A program made the translations under genes and the position numbers. Below, in pieces: positions 1 to 7,573 of a DNA stretch of 18,946 nucleotides; the first letter of the stretch is position 1, and every line of letters starts with the position of its first letter. This DNA comes from DATKCJ01 sp035513275 (lineage in GTDB: Bacteria; Verrucomicrobiota; Verrucomicrobiia; Opitutales; Opitutaceae). Location: assembly GCA_035513275.1 (NCBI GenBank), contig DATKCJ010000043.1, forward strand, positions 1 to 18,946. Direction: 5' to 3'. The notes under the pieces were generated by a model. It searched no databases, was not told the DNA's origin, and saw only the letters and a list, made by a program, of their open reading frames with translations.

Positions 1-35
1 TCGCCGCACTCGCGATGACATCGGAAACACGCCCG

Positions 36-2594
36 CTATCCGCCGGCCTTCGGCACGATCACGCGCGCCGGTGCATCGAGCTGGCCGCGAGTTACGCCGA
101 GCTGATTGATGAACTTGAACTCGCCCCAGAGATCGGCCCCGCGGATCTCACCGCGCAGGAGCTGCCCGTAGCGACCAAGGATGCGCCCGACCTCGGCCGA
201 GGTCTCGTTGAGGAAATCCACGCGGAAGTGCCGCGCGCCGAGCGCGATCATACGCGAAACATATTCCGCGCCCGTCTGCGCGCGGCTGTTGTAGACGGTG
301 TTGCGGCAGCCCGCGTCGGCCTTGAGCGGATGCTCGGCGCCCACTCGGTCGCGCAGCCGCACGTCGTGGTGATCGCACGGCCGGCCGCAGTTCCGATAGT
401 CGGTGCCGTCCGACAAGAACGCACAAAACACGCAGTGCTCCATGTGAAACATCGGCATGTGCTGGTGGATCGTGATGTCGAGCGCGGCGGCGTCGGTCGA
501 TTCGAGCAACGCCTCGAGCTGCGTGACGTTCAAGTCGTAGGAAGCCGTGAGTCGCTCAAGACCGTAGCGTTCGCGCAGCCATGCAACTGTCCACGGGTTC
601 GCGACGTTCAGCGAGAAATCGCCGCGCAGCCTGCGCCCGGCAAAGACCGCGAGGTGATCGTGATTGCGCGCGAGGATTCCGTCGGACTCGCACGATGCGA
701 CGATCCGGTGAATCCAATCCTCGCCCGGCTTCGAGATTCGCGGCGGCAACACCCAGATCTCGGAGCCCGTGGCGTCGGGGGACGCCGCCTGCAGCTCGCG
801 AAAACGCGCGACCGCTTCGCGATACTTCTTCGGGTCCTCGAACTCGCAGTAGATCGATCGCACACCGGCCTCCCACGCGGCTTCCATCTGCGCGATGTTG
901 CGGACGGAGGCGATGAGGTTGGGCTCTGAGGTAGGAGCGAGCTTGCTCGCGATGGGAGGGATCGCGAGCAAGCTCGCTCCTACCTCTCCAGAAGTCACCC
1001 TCCACCGCGGCGGTTGCGTGCGCAGCTCTTCAAGTTTCGCGACGGCCTCGCGGCGGACATGGTTCAGCTCGCTCACGGGCAGCATGAGCCCGGGTTCGAG
1101 TTTGTTCACCAGCGAGGCGAGCTTGAACGGCGTGCCGCCGAGCCGGCCGAGCTGCGTGAAGAGAGTCTCGTCGGTGAGCGGACGCGTCTCGGCGCGCGCC
1201 AGCGGCACAGTCGAATCGGCGCGCACTGTCCGACCTTCGCCGTCGCGAAGCAAGAGCGTGAGCGGCACGCCCGCGTGGCCGTGCACCTCGACGATCACGG
1301 GCCGCGTGAATCTCGGCTGGTCGCCCTCGAAGGTCTTGCGTAGTTCGCGGTCGAGCGCGGGGTCGTTGGTCTTCCACACACGGTCGCCAGTATTCACGCG
1401 GCGCAGGTCGATCGCCTCGCGGCCGAAGGTGAGCTCGTGTTCGTCGCCGTGTTCGCGCACGTGGTAAACGCGGCCGCCCTGCTCGCCTTCGTCGTGCCTG
1501 CCCTGATCGAAGACGATCCCGTCGCCGGGTTTCACCGGACCCTCGAGGCGAACGAGAACGCCTTCGCGAGTCACTCGCGAAACCTTTCCGAGAAAGACGC
1601 CGCGCTTCGTGCCGAACCGCGCGTGCACGAGTTCCTGGTTGTTGATCCCTTGGAACCAGCCCGTTGCGAGCCCGCGCGAGAATGCCATTTCCAGTTCGTA
1701 TCCGAAGTCGGCGAAGTCCGGCCGGGACACTGTTGCGGCTATCGCGCGGTCGAGCGCGGCGCGGTAAGTGCGCGTAATGCTCGCGACGTATTCGGGGCTC
1801 TTGAGCCGGCCCTCGATCTTGAGCGACGCCACGCCGCTTCGCACGAGTTCGGGAAGCACGTCGATGCCCGCGAGGTCGCGCGGGCTGAGCAGGTAGCGCC
1901 GGTCGCCGAGCGGCACCTCGCGTCCGTCGGAGATGAGATCGTAGGGCATCCGGCACGCCTGTGCGCACTCGCCGCGATTCGCCGAGCGGCCGCCGAGAGA
2001 TTCGCTGGTGAGGCACTGGCCGGAGTAGGCCACGCAGAGCGCGCCGTGCACGAAGACTTCGAGCGGCATTTTGCCGCCGGTGGCCTCGCGGATCTTTTCG
2101 ATCTCCGCGAGCGTGTTCTCGCGTGCGAGCACGACGAGATTCGCGCCGAGATCGCGCGCGAACTCCACGCCTGCGGCGCTCGAGATCGTCATCTGCGTGG
2201 AGCAGTGGATCGGAAAATCCGGCGAGAGCGCGCGGATCATCCGGCAGATGCCGGCGTCCTGCACGATTGCGGCGTCGGCACCGGAGCTGATGATCGTCCG
2301 CAGGTATTCTTCCGCCTCGGCGAGCTCGTTGGCGAACACGAGGGTGTTGAAAGTCACGTAGCCTTTCACGCCGCGGCGGTGCAGGTAGCGCATGAGCTCC
2401 GGTAGGTCGGCGGCGGTGAAGTTGTGTGCGCGCATCCGGGCGTTGAACTTCTCGAGGCCAAAGTAGATCGCGTCGGCGCCGTTCTCCACCGCGGCCCGCG
2501 CACACTCCCAATCGCCAGCGGGCGCGAGCAGCTCCGGCCGCGTCGGAGCGGCGGGGGCGCGGGTGGGGGAAGGCGTGGACGACGACTCGGGCAT
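36..2594 (-). CDS. Long-form U32 family protein, RlhA-like (23S rRNA C2501 hydroxylase type)
   Basis: An 852-residue U32-family protein, annotated as a peptidase in many genomes. E. coli RlhA of this family hydroxylates 23S rRNA C2501; that role is inferred here. The N-terminal barrel starts near residue 20 (ELLAPAGDWE). The U32 signature EVFVHGALCVAYSGQCLTS lies at about 179-197. C187, C194, C210 and C214 are the likely iron-sulfur ligands. LLSPRDL and KIEGRLKSPEY follow. Residues about 430-525 resemble DUF3656, which is typical of RlhA. A second Cys-rich region near 715-770 (HMEHCVFCAF, CGRPCD, GCRNTVYN) marks the long form; E. coli RlhA is about 650 residues. Residues about 537-556 are encoded by a palindromic repeat inserted in frame. 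ATG start, TAG stop, no Shine-Dalgarno. It lies 216 bp downstream of the ubiB-like gene on the same strand. Family is certain; the substrate is not. Confidence 0.88.
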   Translation of the reverse strand: MPESSSTPSPTRAPAAPTRPELLAPAGDWECARAAVENGADAIYFGLEKFNARMRAHNFTAADLPELMRYLHRRGVKGYVTFNTLVFANELAEAEEYLRTIISSGADAAIVQDAGICRMIRALSPDFPIHCSTQMTISSAAGVEFARDLGANLVVLARENTLAEIEKIREATGGKMPLEVFVHGALCVAYSGQCLTSESLGGRSANRGECAQACRMPYDLISDGREVPLGDRRYLLSPRDLAGIDVLPELVRSGVASLKIEGRLKSPEYVASITRTYRAALDRAIAATVSRPDFADFGYELEMAFSRGLATGWFQGINNQELVHARFGTKRGVFLGKVSRVTREGVLVRLEGPVKPGDGIVFDQGRHDEGEQGGRVYHVREHGDEHELTFGREAIDLRRVNTGDRVWKTNDPALDRELRKTFEGDQPRFTRPVIVEVHGHAGVPLTLLLRDGEGRTVRADSTVPLARAETRPLTDETLFTQLGRLGGTPFKLASLVNKLEPGLMLPVSELNHVRREAVAKLEELRTQPPRWRVTSGEVGASLLAIPPIASKLAPTSEPNLIASVRNIAQMEAAWEAGVRSIYCEFEDPKKYREAVARFRELQAASPDATGSEIWVLPPRISKPGEDWIHRIVASCESDGILARNHDHLAVFAGRRLRGDFSLNVANPWTVAWLRERYGLERLTASYDLNVTQLEALLESTDAAALDITIHQHMPMFHMEHCVFCAFLSDGTDYRNCGRPCDHHDVRLRDRVGAEHPLKADAGCRNTVYNSRAQTGAEYVSRMIALGARHFRVDFLNETSAEVGRILGRYGQLLRGEIRGADLWGEFKFINQLGVTRGQLDAPARVIVPKAGG
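928..986. repeat. In-frame palindromic REP pair inside the U32 gene
   Basis: Perfect 26-bp inverted repeat: arms 928-953 and 961-986 with a 7-bp spacer (gggaggg). Each arm runs outward to GAGGTAGGAGC and contains the smaller hairpin GCGAG-CTTG-CTCGC, so this is two GTAG-headed REPs pointing at each other. On the minus strand it is translated as about 20 residues (GEVGASLLAIPPIASKLAPT) between the DUF3656-like part and the C-terminal barrel, with no stop or frameshift. The same GAGGTAGGA ends recur in the intergenic cluster at 2671-2798. Confidence 0.92.
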
Positions 2595-2670
2595 GAGAGG
2601 AAACGGGCAGGGTGCGCCGGTGGGTTTTCAAAGGCAATCCCGGCAGGGGTGGAGTGGGGCAATGCTAGTT

Positions 2671-2798
2671 CCGAGGTAGGAACCCGCTTCCGCCGTCGCC
2701 GAGGCTATGGCGGACACGTGCGGGAGATTCCGTCCCGCTCCTCACGGAGCGGGCTACACAAGACACCGAGATCGCCCGCGAGCGGGCTCCTACCTCGG
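2671..2798. repeat. Intergenic REP cluster between the ubiB-like and U32 genes
   Basis: The 216-bp gap is mostly repeat. Its ends are a perfect 11-bp inverted repeat (CCGAGGTAGGA at 2671-2681, TCCTACCTCGG at 2788-2798). Inside are three units. The first is a GTAG-headed long hairpin from 2676, with stems CCCGC/GCGGG and CCGCC/GGCGG. The second is an inverted REP at 2733-2757, with arms CCCGCTCC/GGAGCGGG and a GTGA loop read from the GTAG end. The third is an inverted REP at 2771-2793, arms GCCCG/CGGGC, loop CTCG. It follows the ubiB-like stop codon by only a few bases, so it may act as a transcript 3' end or processing signal (inference). Confidence 0.8.
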
Positions 2799-2810
2799 AG
2801 AGAGTCAGCC

Positions 2811-4502
2811 TCACCGATGCCTGCCGTGGCGGACGATGTCCCACACAACCCAGAGTCCGAGCACCGCCGAGAGCAGGTAGCCGGTGATGCCGAGCGCGGA
2901 GTAGCCAAAGAGCAGGGGTGGGATGTTCGTGGTGATGATGAGCGACGAGCCGATGATCAAAGCGGCGATGACGACCGCGATCGTGATGCGGCTGCTCGCG
3001 GAGTTGATCGAGTCGTCGAGGTCCTCGAGGCCCTTGTGCTGGAAATTGATCGTGAGGTCGTCCTGCGCGATGCGGCGTGCAATCCGGTTTAGGTCGGCCG
3101 GCAGATCACCGAAACGGCCTGCGCCAAAAGTGAACCACGAACGCAGTTGCCGGATCATCGACGTCGGGCTGTGTCGCTCCCGGTGGATTTGCTTCACGAT
3201 GGGAGCGGCGATCGTCCGCAGATCGAAATCCGGGTCGAGCGAGTGGCCTGCTTCCTCGATCGAGACGACGGCCTTCGCCATGAGCGAGTAGTCGCGGACG
3301 ACGCTGATGCCGTTTCGCGAAAAGATGTTCAGCAGTTTCAGGATGATGCGGCCGATCTGCTGCTCGCCGATGGCGGGATTGAAGTTCTCGCGCAGCGCGA
3401 GCATGACCTCTTTTTCCATCTCGCGGAAGTTCGGACGCGCCCCGGGCGAAGCCATCGAGCCTGCGATCGCGACCAGCCGCTCGGCGTCGTTCGCGGCGGC
3501 GGCCTCGAAGAGATCGGCGAGGAAACCGCGCATCCGTCGCGTGAGCTGCCCGACCATGCCCCAGTCGAGCAGGCAGAGACGGCCGTCGGCGGTGACGAGC
3601 AGGTTGCCCGGATGCGGGTCGGCGTGAAAGAACCCTTGCACCATGATCTGGTGGAAGAGCGAGCGGCTCCCGTCGTGCGCGAGCTTTCGCCGGTGCTCAG
3701 GATCGAGGTGCGATGCGTCGATTCGCTCGCCCTCGATGAATGTCTGCACGACGACGCGGGGCGTGGTGAATTCGTCGACGATTCCCGGCGCGAACACCTT
3801 GTCGGGAAACGCGTTCGTCGCGTTGAAGATCCTGAGGTGCCGTGCCTCGTTTTCGAAATCCAGTTCGCTGTCGATCGCCTCGCGGATCGCCGCGGCCACG
3901 CCGGGCAGATCAAACGGCGCGAGCGCACGCACGCGCTCCTGGAGTTGCTTGGCGAAGAACGCGAGCAGCTCGAGGTCCGCGTCGATCGCCTTCGCGATTC
4001 CCGGGCGCTGGACTTTCACGGCGACGACGCGCCCGCCGTCGCGCAGTCGTGCGCGGTAGACCTGCGCGAGCGAGGCCGATGCGATCGGCTCTTTGTCGAA
4101 CTCCGCGAAGTCGGTTTCCCATGCCTCGCCGAGCTCGGCCCGCAGGACCTTGTCGATCTCTTCAAACGCCACGGGCTTCACGTCGTCCTGCAGCTTGCGC
4201 AGCTCGATGACGAGTGGCTCGGGCACGAGGTCGGGGCGCATGCTGAGGAGCTGGCCGGACTTCACAAACGTCGGCCCCAGCTCTTCCGCCGCGAGGCGGA
4301 TGCGCTCCCATGTCGTGCGGCGCACCGACGGCTGCGGCACGATGCGCTGCAGGAAACCCGCAGGCGGGTTCAAATGCTGCACGAGATCGGCGAACCCGAG
4401 CCGCACGAGGACGGCGACGATCTCCTTCGCGCGAACCGCGTTGGTCAGGAAATCAAAAGGGTTCACGATCGATGTCGGGAGTGTGCCCGAGCCATGCGCC
4501 AC
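2811..4502 (-). CDS. ubiB: UbiB/AarF (ABC1) family atypical kinase, membrane-anchored
   Basis: A 563-residue ABC1/ADCK/UbiB-family protein kinase-like ATPase. Members assist isoprenoid quinone or other prenyl-lipid metabolism at the inner membrane. Visible motifs in order: KxGQ motif FVKSGQLLSMRPDLVP (about 79-94); Ala-rich nucleotide loop PIASASLAQVYRA (139-151); the VAVK lysine (K163); LDFENEARHL (214-223); catalytic FFHADPHPGNLLV (291-303); metal-binding LDWG (312-315). Two hydrophobic helices at about 505-525 and 533-553 give the usual C-terminal anchor. The start is GTG; an internal GTG at codon 13 is a possible alternative. It lies 39 bp downstream of the phasin-like gene and upstream of the U32 gene, all on one strand. 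The symbol is family-level: Verrucomicrobia mostly use menaquinone, so a strict ubiquinone role is unproven. Confidence 0.88.
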   Translation of the reverse strand: MAHGSGTLPTSIVNPFDFLTNAVRAKEIVAVLVRLGFADLVQHLNPPAGFLQRIVPQPSVRRTTWERIRLAAEELGPTFVKSGQLLSMRPDLVPEPLVIELRKLQDDVKPVAFEEIDKVLRAELGEAWETDFAEFDKEPIASASLAQVYRARLRDGGRVVAVKVQRPGIAKAIDADLELLAFFAKQLQERVRALAPFDLPGVAAAIREAIDSELDFENEARHLRIFNATNAFPDKVFAPGIVDEFTTPRVVVQTFIEGERIDASHLDPEHRRKLAHDGSRSLFHQIMVQGFFHADPHPGNLLVTADGRLCLLDWGMVGQLTRRMRGFLADLFEAAAANDAERLVAIAGSMASPGARPNFREMEKEVMLALRENFNPAIGEQQIGRIILKLLNIFSRNGISVVRDYSLMAKAVVSIEEAGHSLDPDFDLRTIAAPIVKQIHRERHSPTSMIRQLRSWFTFGAGRFGDLPADLNRIARRIAQDDLTINFQHKGLEDLDDSINSASSRITIAVVIAALIIGSSLIITTNIPPLLFGYSALGITGYLLSAVLGLWVVWDIVRHGRHR

Positions 4503-4541
4503 CTCTCGTGAAGCGCATGGCGCCGGGCGAAGTTGCCGCAG

Positions 4542-4856
4542 TCAACCGACCTTCGTGGCCTCGGCAGCGAGGCGCTCCTCGAGCACGCGCACGCGTTCCT
4601 CGAGGGCCTTCACCTCGGAGCGGCGGGCGTAGTCGGCCTTGTCGAGAAGGGACTTCACTTTCTCGGTGAGCTCCTTGCTTGAAGAGTCGAATTCCTTGCG
4701 GCCCTCCTCGGCGATCTTGGAGGCAAGTTCCTTCGCCTCATCGGCCGAAACCTTTCCCTTGTCCACGAGGTCCTTGAGGAGAACCTCGGCCTTTTCCTTG
4801 GTGATCATCGCGGCGCCCACGCCGGCCAAAAGTGTCTTCTTAATTACGTCAATCAT
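4542..4856 (-). CDS. Small phasin-like coiled-coil protein
   Basis: A 104-residue charged, mostly helical protein. The N-terminus (MIDVIKKTLLAGVGAAMITK) is short and amphipathic. A long heptad-rich region follows, with KELTEKVKSLLDKA and a C-terminal EVKALEERVRVLEERLAAE that reads as a coiled coil. This layout matches small phasin-family proteins, which coat polyhydroxyalkanoate granules or bind membrane surfaces. No PHA synthase gene is visible, so granule association is inference. ATG start without a clear Shine-Dalgarno. The stop lies 39 bp before the ubiB-like GTG, suggesting co-transcription; similar small phasin-like genes are often seen beside UbiB-family genes. Confidence 0.7.
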   Translation of the reverse strand: MIDVIKKTLLAGVGAAMITKEKAEVLLKDLVDKGKVSADEAKELASKIAEEGRKEFDSSSKELTEKVKSLLDKADYARRSEVKALEERVRVLEERLAAEATKVG

Positions 4857-4909
4857 AGGGCTGCAGGGTAATCATGAACCGCCGCCCGCGCAAATGGAAA
4901 GGCGGCTGC

Positions 4910-4927
4910 GTAGCCCGCTGCGTAAGA
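4910..4927 (+). repeat. Truncated GTAG REP
   Basis: GTAGCCCGCTGCGTAAGA matches the head, left arm (CCCGCTGC) and a GTAA loop of the common REP in this window. The right arm GCAGCGGG is missing and is replaced by unrelated sequence. It is a half-copy in the 227-bp gap between the phasin-like gene and hicB, and it hints at past rearrangement at the edge of the toxin-antitoxin locus. Confidence 0.6.
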
Positions 4928-4960
4928 GGCGCCACGATCCGGTAAAAGTTCGAGCCAAGT

Positions 4961-5019
4961 CGCTCCACCTCAAGACACGATGCTACTGCGAGGTGGAGCG
5001 TGTTGTCCCGACGTGTCGG
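4961..5019. repeat. Two hairpins upstream of hicB
   Basis: A perfect 11-bp inverted repeat, CGCTCCACCTC (4961-4971) and GAGGTGGAGCG (4990-5000), encloses 18 bp. It is followed by the perfect palindrome CCGACGTGTCGG (5008-5019). They lie 65-123 bp upstream of the hicB start and could be operators or a dispersed repeat; nothing distinguishes these. The rest of the 4857-5083 gap shows no gene. Confidence 0.55.
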
Positions 5020-5058
5020 CATTGCCTGCCGCGATTGCCCAACCGCAACTTGCAACCA

Positions 5059-5083
5059 GCCGCCATTCCTGTTTGTTGGCGGC
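5059..5083. promoter_or_regulatory. Inverted repeat abutting the hicB start codon
   Basis: GCCGCC (5059-5064) and GGCGGC (5078-5083) are perfect 6-bp arms around a 13-nt AT-richer loop and end directly against the hicB ATG at 5084. It could be an operator bound by the HicAB complex or a structure limiting initiation. Short GC arms arise easily in this genome, so confidence is low. Confidence 0.3.
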
Positions 5084-5344
5084 ATGTTCTCGGAGTATAT
5101 CGCCAAAGCGATGGGGAAGGCCGTTTATGAGAAAATGGAGAACGGCCGTTTCTTCGCCAGCCTGCCCGGTTTCAAAGGGCTGTGGTCTGAGGGCAGGACT
5201 GTGGAAGCGGCGCGGCGCGAGCTTATCTCCTCATTGGAAGACTGGCTCCTCCTGGCGATTCGCTGCGGCGACAACGTGCCGGTGATCGGTGGCATCGACC
5301 TGAACAAGATCGGCCGACATGCCAAAGCCCGTCAGTCGGCGTGA
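5084..5344 (+). CDS. hicB: HicB family antitoxin
   Basis: An 86-residue antitoxin of a type II HicAB system; HicB proteins bind and block the HicA mRNA interferase. The partial RNase H-like fold is recognisable: YIAKAMGKAVYEKMENGRFF, then ASLPGFKGLWSEGRTVEAA, then ELISSLEDWLLLAIRCGDNVPVI and IDLNKIG. The protein stops soon after this domain, so it has no separate C-terminal DNA-binding domain. I chose ATG 5084 because the fold starts there; an upstream in-frame ATG at 5000 would add 28 unrelated residues running through hairpins. The gene precedes and overlaps hicA by 26 bp, the reverse of the canonical hicA-hicB order but common for this short subtype. Confidence 0.9.
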   Translation: MFSEYIAKAMGKAVYEKMENGRFFASLPGFKGLWSEGRTVEAARRELISSLEDWLLLAIRCGDNVPVIGGIDLNKIGRHAKARQSA

Positions 5345-5543
5345 GTTTATCCGCCGGTTTCGCGCCCTCGGCTGGGAAGGTCCGTTTCCCGGTGGTCGCC
5401 ACGACGCCATGCGACATCCCCAAACTGGACTGAAAGTGCCGGTGCCCAATCCCCACCGCGGCGACATCGACTGGTCATTGACCAAGAGAATTCTCGCGCA
5501 GGCGGAGATCGAGCCGGCTGACTGGGACAACGCCGGCCGCTGA
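5319..5543 (+). CDS. hicA: HicA family mRNA interferase toxin
   Basis: A 74-residue HicA toxin with a double-stranded-RNA-binding-like fold, which cleaves mRNA during translation when free of HicB. The sequence follows the family: PVSRREFIRRFRALGWEG, then the catalytic loop GGRHDAMRH with the expected active-site histidine at H28, then LKVPVPNPHRGDI and a C-terminal helix LTKRILAQAEI. Full length, with the catalytic His intact, so probably functional. Translation is coupled to hicB by a 26-bp overlap. It ends 32 bp from the stop of the convergent oxygenase gene, leaving little room for a terminator. Confidence 0.92.
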   Translation: MPKPVSRREFIRRFRALGWEGPFPGGRHDAMRHPQTGLKVPVPNPHRGDIDWSLTKRILAQAEIEPADWDNAGR

Positions 5544-5575
5544 ACTGTAGTGCACGGTCTATTTTGTTCGCCGCC

Positions 5576-6196
5576 TCACCGCCAGGTATAGTTGAAGCTG
5601 ATGCTCACGCGCTCGCCGCGAACTCGGCCGGCCTCGACCTCGTGGCGCAGCCAGCTCTCAAAGAGGATCACGTTGCCCGCCTTCGCGGCGTGTCGGACGA
5701 TCTGCCGGTTCTCGTCGCGCGCGCCGGGCTTCCGCGGCGGCGCAAACATGAACCGGTCGAGCCGCGGATCCTCGAACTTGATCGCGGGGCTGCCAGGCGG
5801 CGTTGCGACGTAGTAGGTGCCGCTGATGAGCGAGAGCGGATGCAGATGCATGCTGTGCGCGACTTGCGCGGGCATCATGTTCACCCAGCAATCGGTCATC
5901 GCGAGCTGCGACGCTTCGAGATCGAGTTCGAGGTGCGCGACGAACCGCGCGACGTGCCGGCGTATGCGCTTCTCGAGCGTGGCGAACGTCGATGACACCT
6001 GGTGCAGGTTGTCCATCGACGCGTAGGAGGTGTAGCCGCCGGGATAGTTCTTCACGCACCACTTGCGGCCTGCCGCGTCGAGATCGCGGATCTGCGCGCA
6101 CTCCTTGAGCAGCTCGCGGTTGAAAGTGCGCAAACCGGTGCGTGTGAGCGGCGCATTGTAGATGAATGTGGGGAACCAACCCTGGATGTTCGCCAT
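5576..6196 (-). CDS. Putative 2OG-Fe(II) oxygenase (TIGR02466-like)
   Basis: A 206-residue protein resembling the TIGR02466 group of putative 2-oxoglutarate/Fe(II) dioxygenases. The double-stranded beta-helix motifs are in order: HLHPLSLISGTYYV (about 117-130) with an iron-binding His; PAIKFEDPR (137-145), whose Asp or Glu fits the second ligand position; GNVILFESWLRHEV (174-187) with the distal His (H185); and ERVSISFNYTW (196-205), whose Arg would bind 2-oxoglutarate. No signal peptide; cytoplasmic. The frame stays open to a TTG at 6280, but the family's opening (GWFPTFIY) starts just after ATG 6196. ATG 6208 is also possible, and no start has a convincing Shine-Dalgarno. Substrate unknown. 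Confidence 0.8.
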   Translation of the reverse strand: MANIQGWFPTFIYNAPLTRTGLRTFNRELLKECAQIRDLDAAGRKWCVKNYPGGYTSYASMDNLHQVSSTFATLEKRIRRHVARFVAHLELDLEASQLAMTDCWVNMMPAQVAHSMHLHPLSLISGTYYVATPPGSPAIKFEDPRLDRFMFAPPRKPGARDENRQIVRHAAKAGNVILFESWLRHEVEAGRVRGERVSISFNYTWR

Positions 6197-6283
6197 CCCG
6201 GCAATCATGCGCGTGCGCGAGCGGGCGTCGAGTCGGACGAAGGCGGTTAATCTAGATCGAGGGACTACCGCGTCGCTCAACGG

Positions 6284-6386
6284 GATTGCGGCCGCCCCCG
6301 GCCGCGCTCGAACGGCGCTCGCAATCTCAAACTGGCGGGCGAGGGCGCCCGCCCTCCCGTGGGAAAGTCTCCCCTCCTTAGAGGAG
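6284..6386. repeat. Hairpin cluster between oxygenase and deacetylase genes
   Basis: The gap (about 215 bp from the chosen oxygenase start) holds three inverted repeats. GATTGCG (6284-6290) pairs with CGCAATC (6320-6326) around a second GC palindrome. GGCGGGCG (6334-6341) pairs with CGCCCGCC (6346-6353) around AGGG. CTCCT (6374-6378) pairs with AGGAG (6382-6386) around TAG. The last is 26 bp beyond the deacetylase stop on its strand. No T-run follows on the minus strand, so it is not a clear intrinsic terminator. Confidence 0.5.
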
Positions 6387-6411
6387 AATTTCTATGTGAG
6401 CCGAACTGGTC

Positions 6412-7503
6412 TCACTTCGCCTTTGCAGCCGTGCTGCGCATCCACTCGACGAGCTGGATCGGCGTAACGAATCGCACCTCGGACTTTGACAGCGCGTAGT
6501 CGACGAACTCCTCGATCGCTCGGCGGCGGGCGAGATTGCTGGAAGGGTAGAGCGCGGTGTGTCCGCCGATCATGAACGGGGCGCGGTTCCCCTCGAGTCG
6601 CAGGTCGAGCGTGTGCTTCAGAATCGCGAGAAACTCCGGCCCTTCGCACTTCGCCGCCTCGAGCACGTTCCAGTCGAGGCCCGTGATGCGGTCGGCCGGT
6701 TCGCCGGAGCCGCCGCCGTAGCCGATCTTGAGCGCCGCGCCGACGCGCGCGCGCAGGCCGGGTTTCACGCCGTAGCGCTCACAGTCGGCATCGGACGGTA
6801 TCATGAGGACGTGGATCGGAACCTCCCACAGCGACGGATGCGAGCCAACCGCGGGCGCGCCGGTCTGTTTCGCCCAACGCGCGTTTCCCGGGCTCCCATC
6901 GTGGAGAGTGTAGGGCCACACATGACTCCGCCCGTCTTGATCGGGCTCCTCGCCCTCTTCGAGCGTGGTGTCGTAGGTGAAGCCCAGCGCCTCGAGCGCC
7001 ACAAACGTGGCGGGGTTGTGCTCGAGAAACGGTGTGCGGAATCCGCGAATCGACTCCGCCGGGATGCCGGCCGCGACGAACGTCGCGGTGCACGCTTCGA
7101 TCTCGGTGCGCCACTTTTCCAACGTGAACGGGCGGCCGTGCTCGTGATTCTCCGTGTGATTGGCGATTTCGTGCCCCGCGCGAAACGCCGCTAGGTGGAT
7201 CTCCGCGAGCCCTGGGTTGGTCGCGAAATATTTGCCGTTCGAGTAGAATGCCGCGCGCACCGGCGCGCCGTCGAAGCGCGACGCGTCGCCCGCGCTGGCG
7301 GGATTGCTCCGCGACTCGAGGAAGCCGGTGAACCACTCCATCGCGTCGATGTCGGGGTTGTCGTCGAAGCCGAACATCACGAACTGCGGCACGTCCGCGA
7401 CCGCGAGACCGCCGGGAGGCTGTGGGGAGGCGGAGAGAATCTCGGCTTGCATGAGTGTTGCGGCGGCGAGGGTGAGTGCGGCGATCCAGTGCCGGGGTTT
7501 CAT
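6412..7503 (-). CDS. Secreted polysaccharide deacetylase (CE4 fold)
   Basis: A 363-residue exported enzyme of carbohydrate esterase family 4, a group removing N- or O-acetyl groups from chitin-like polymers, peptidoglycan or other polysaccharides in a metal-dependent way. A signal peptide covers about 1-26 (MKPRHWIAALTLAAATLMQA). CE4 motifs: FGFDDN (44-49) with base/metal Asp47-Asp48; HEIANHTENH (111-120) supplying metal His116 and His120; RGFRTPFLEHN (153-163); and a late GGHTALY (313-319) whose His fits the active-site His. I chose ATG 7503 because it starts the signal peptide; an upstream TTG-type extension would run into a dispersed repeat. It is divergent from the AmpG-like transporter. 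Substrate not determined. Confidence 0.85.
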   Translation of the reverse strand: MKPRHWIAALTLAAATLMQAEILSASPQPPGGLAVADVPQFVMFGFDDNPDIDAMEWFTGFLESRSNPASAGDASRFDGAPVRAAFYSNGKYFATNPGLAEIHLAAFRAGHEIANHTENHEHGRPFTLEKWRTEIEACTATFVAAGIPAESIRGFRTPFLEHNPATFVALEALGFTYDTTLEEGEEPDQDGRSHVWPYTLHDGSPGNARWAKQTGAPAVGSHPSLWEVPIHVLMIPSDADCERYGVKPGLRARVGAALKIGYGGGSGEPADRITGLDWNVLEAAKCEGPEFLAILKHTLDLRLEGNRAPFMIGGHTALYPSSNLARRRAIEEFVDYALSKSEVRFVTPIQLVEWMRSTAAKAK

Positions 7504-7573
7504 CCTGCCAAGGCTTGCGATGGCGCGTGCCGAGGCAAACCCGATGTGCGTGCCTGTGTGCCGAAGAGGAAGC

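Noticed and set aside
5000..5083. Longer HicB starting at ATG 5000
   Set aside because: The extra 28 residues are encoded by hairpin-rich intergenic DNA and do not fit the HicB fold, which begins at MFSEYI.
6374..6386. Intrinsic terminator for the deacetylase gene
   Set aside because: The stem is only 5 bp and no T-run follows on the minus strand.
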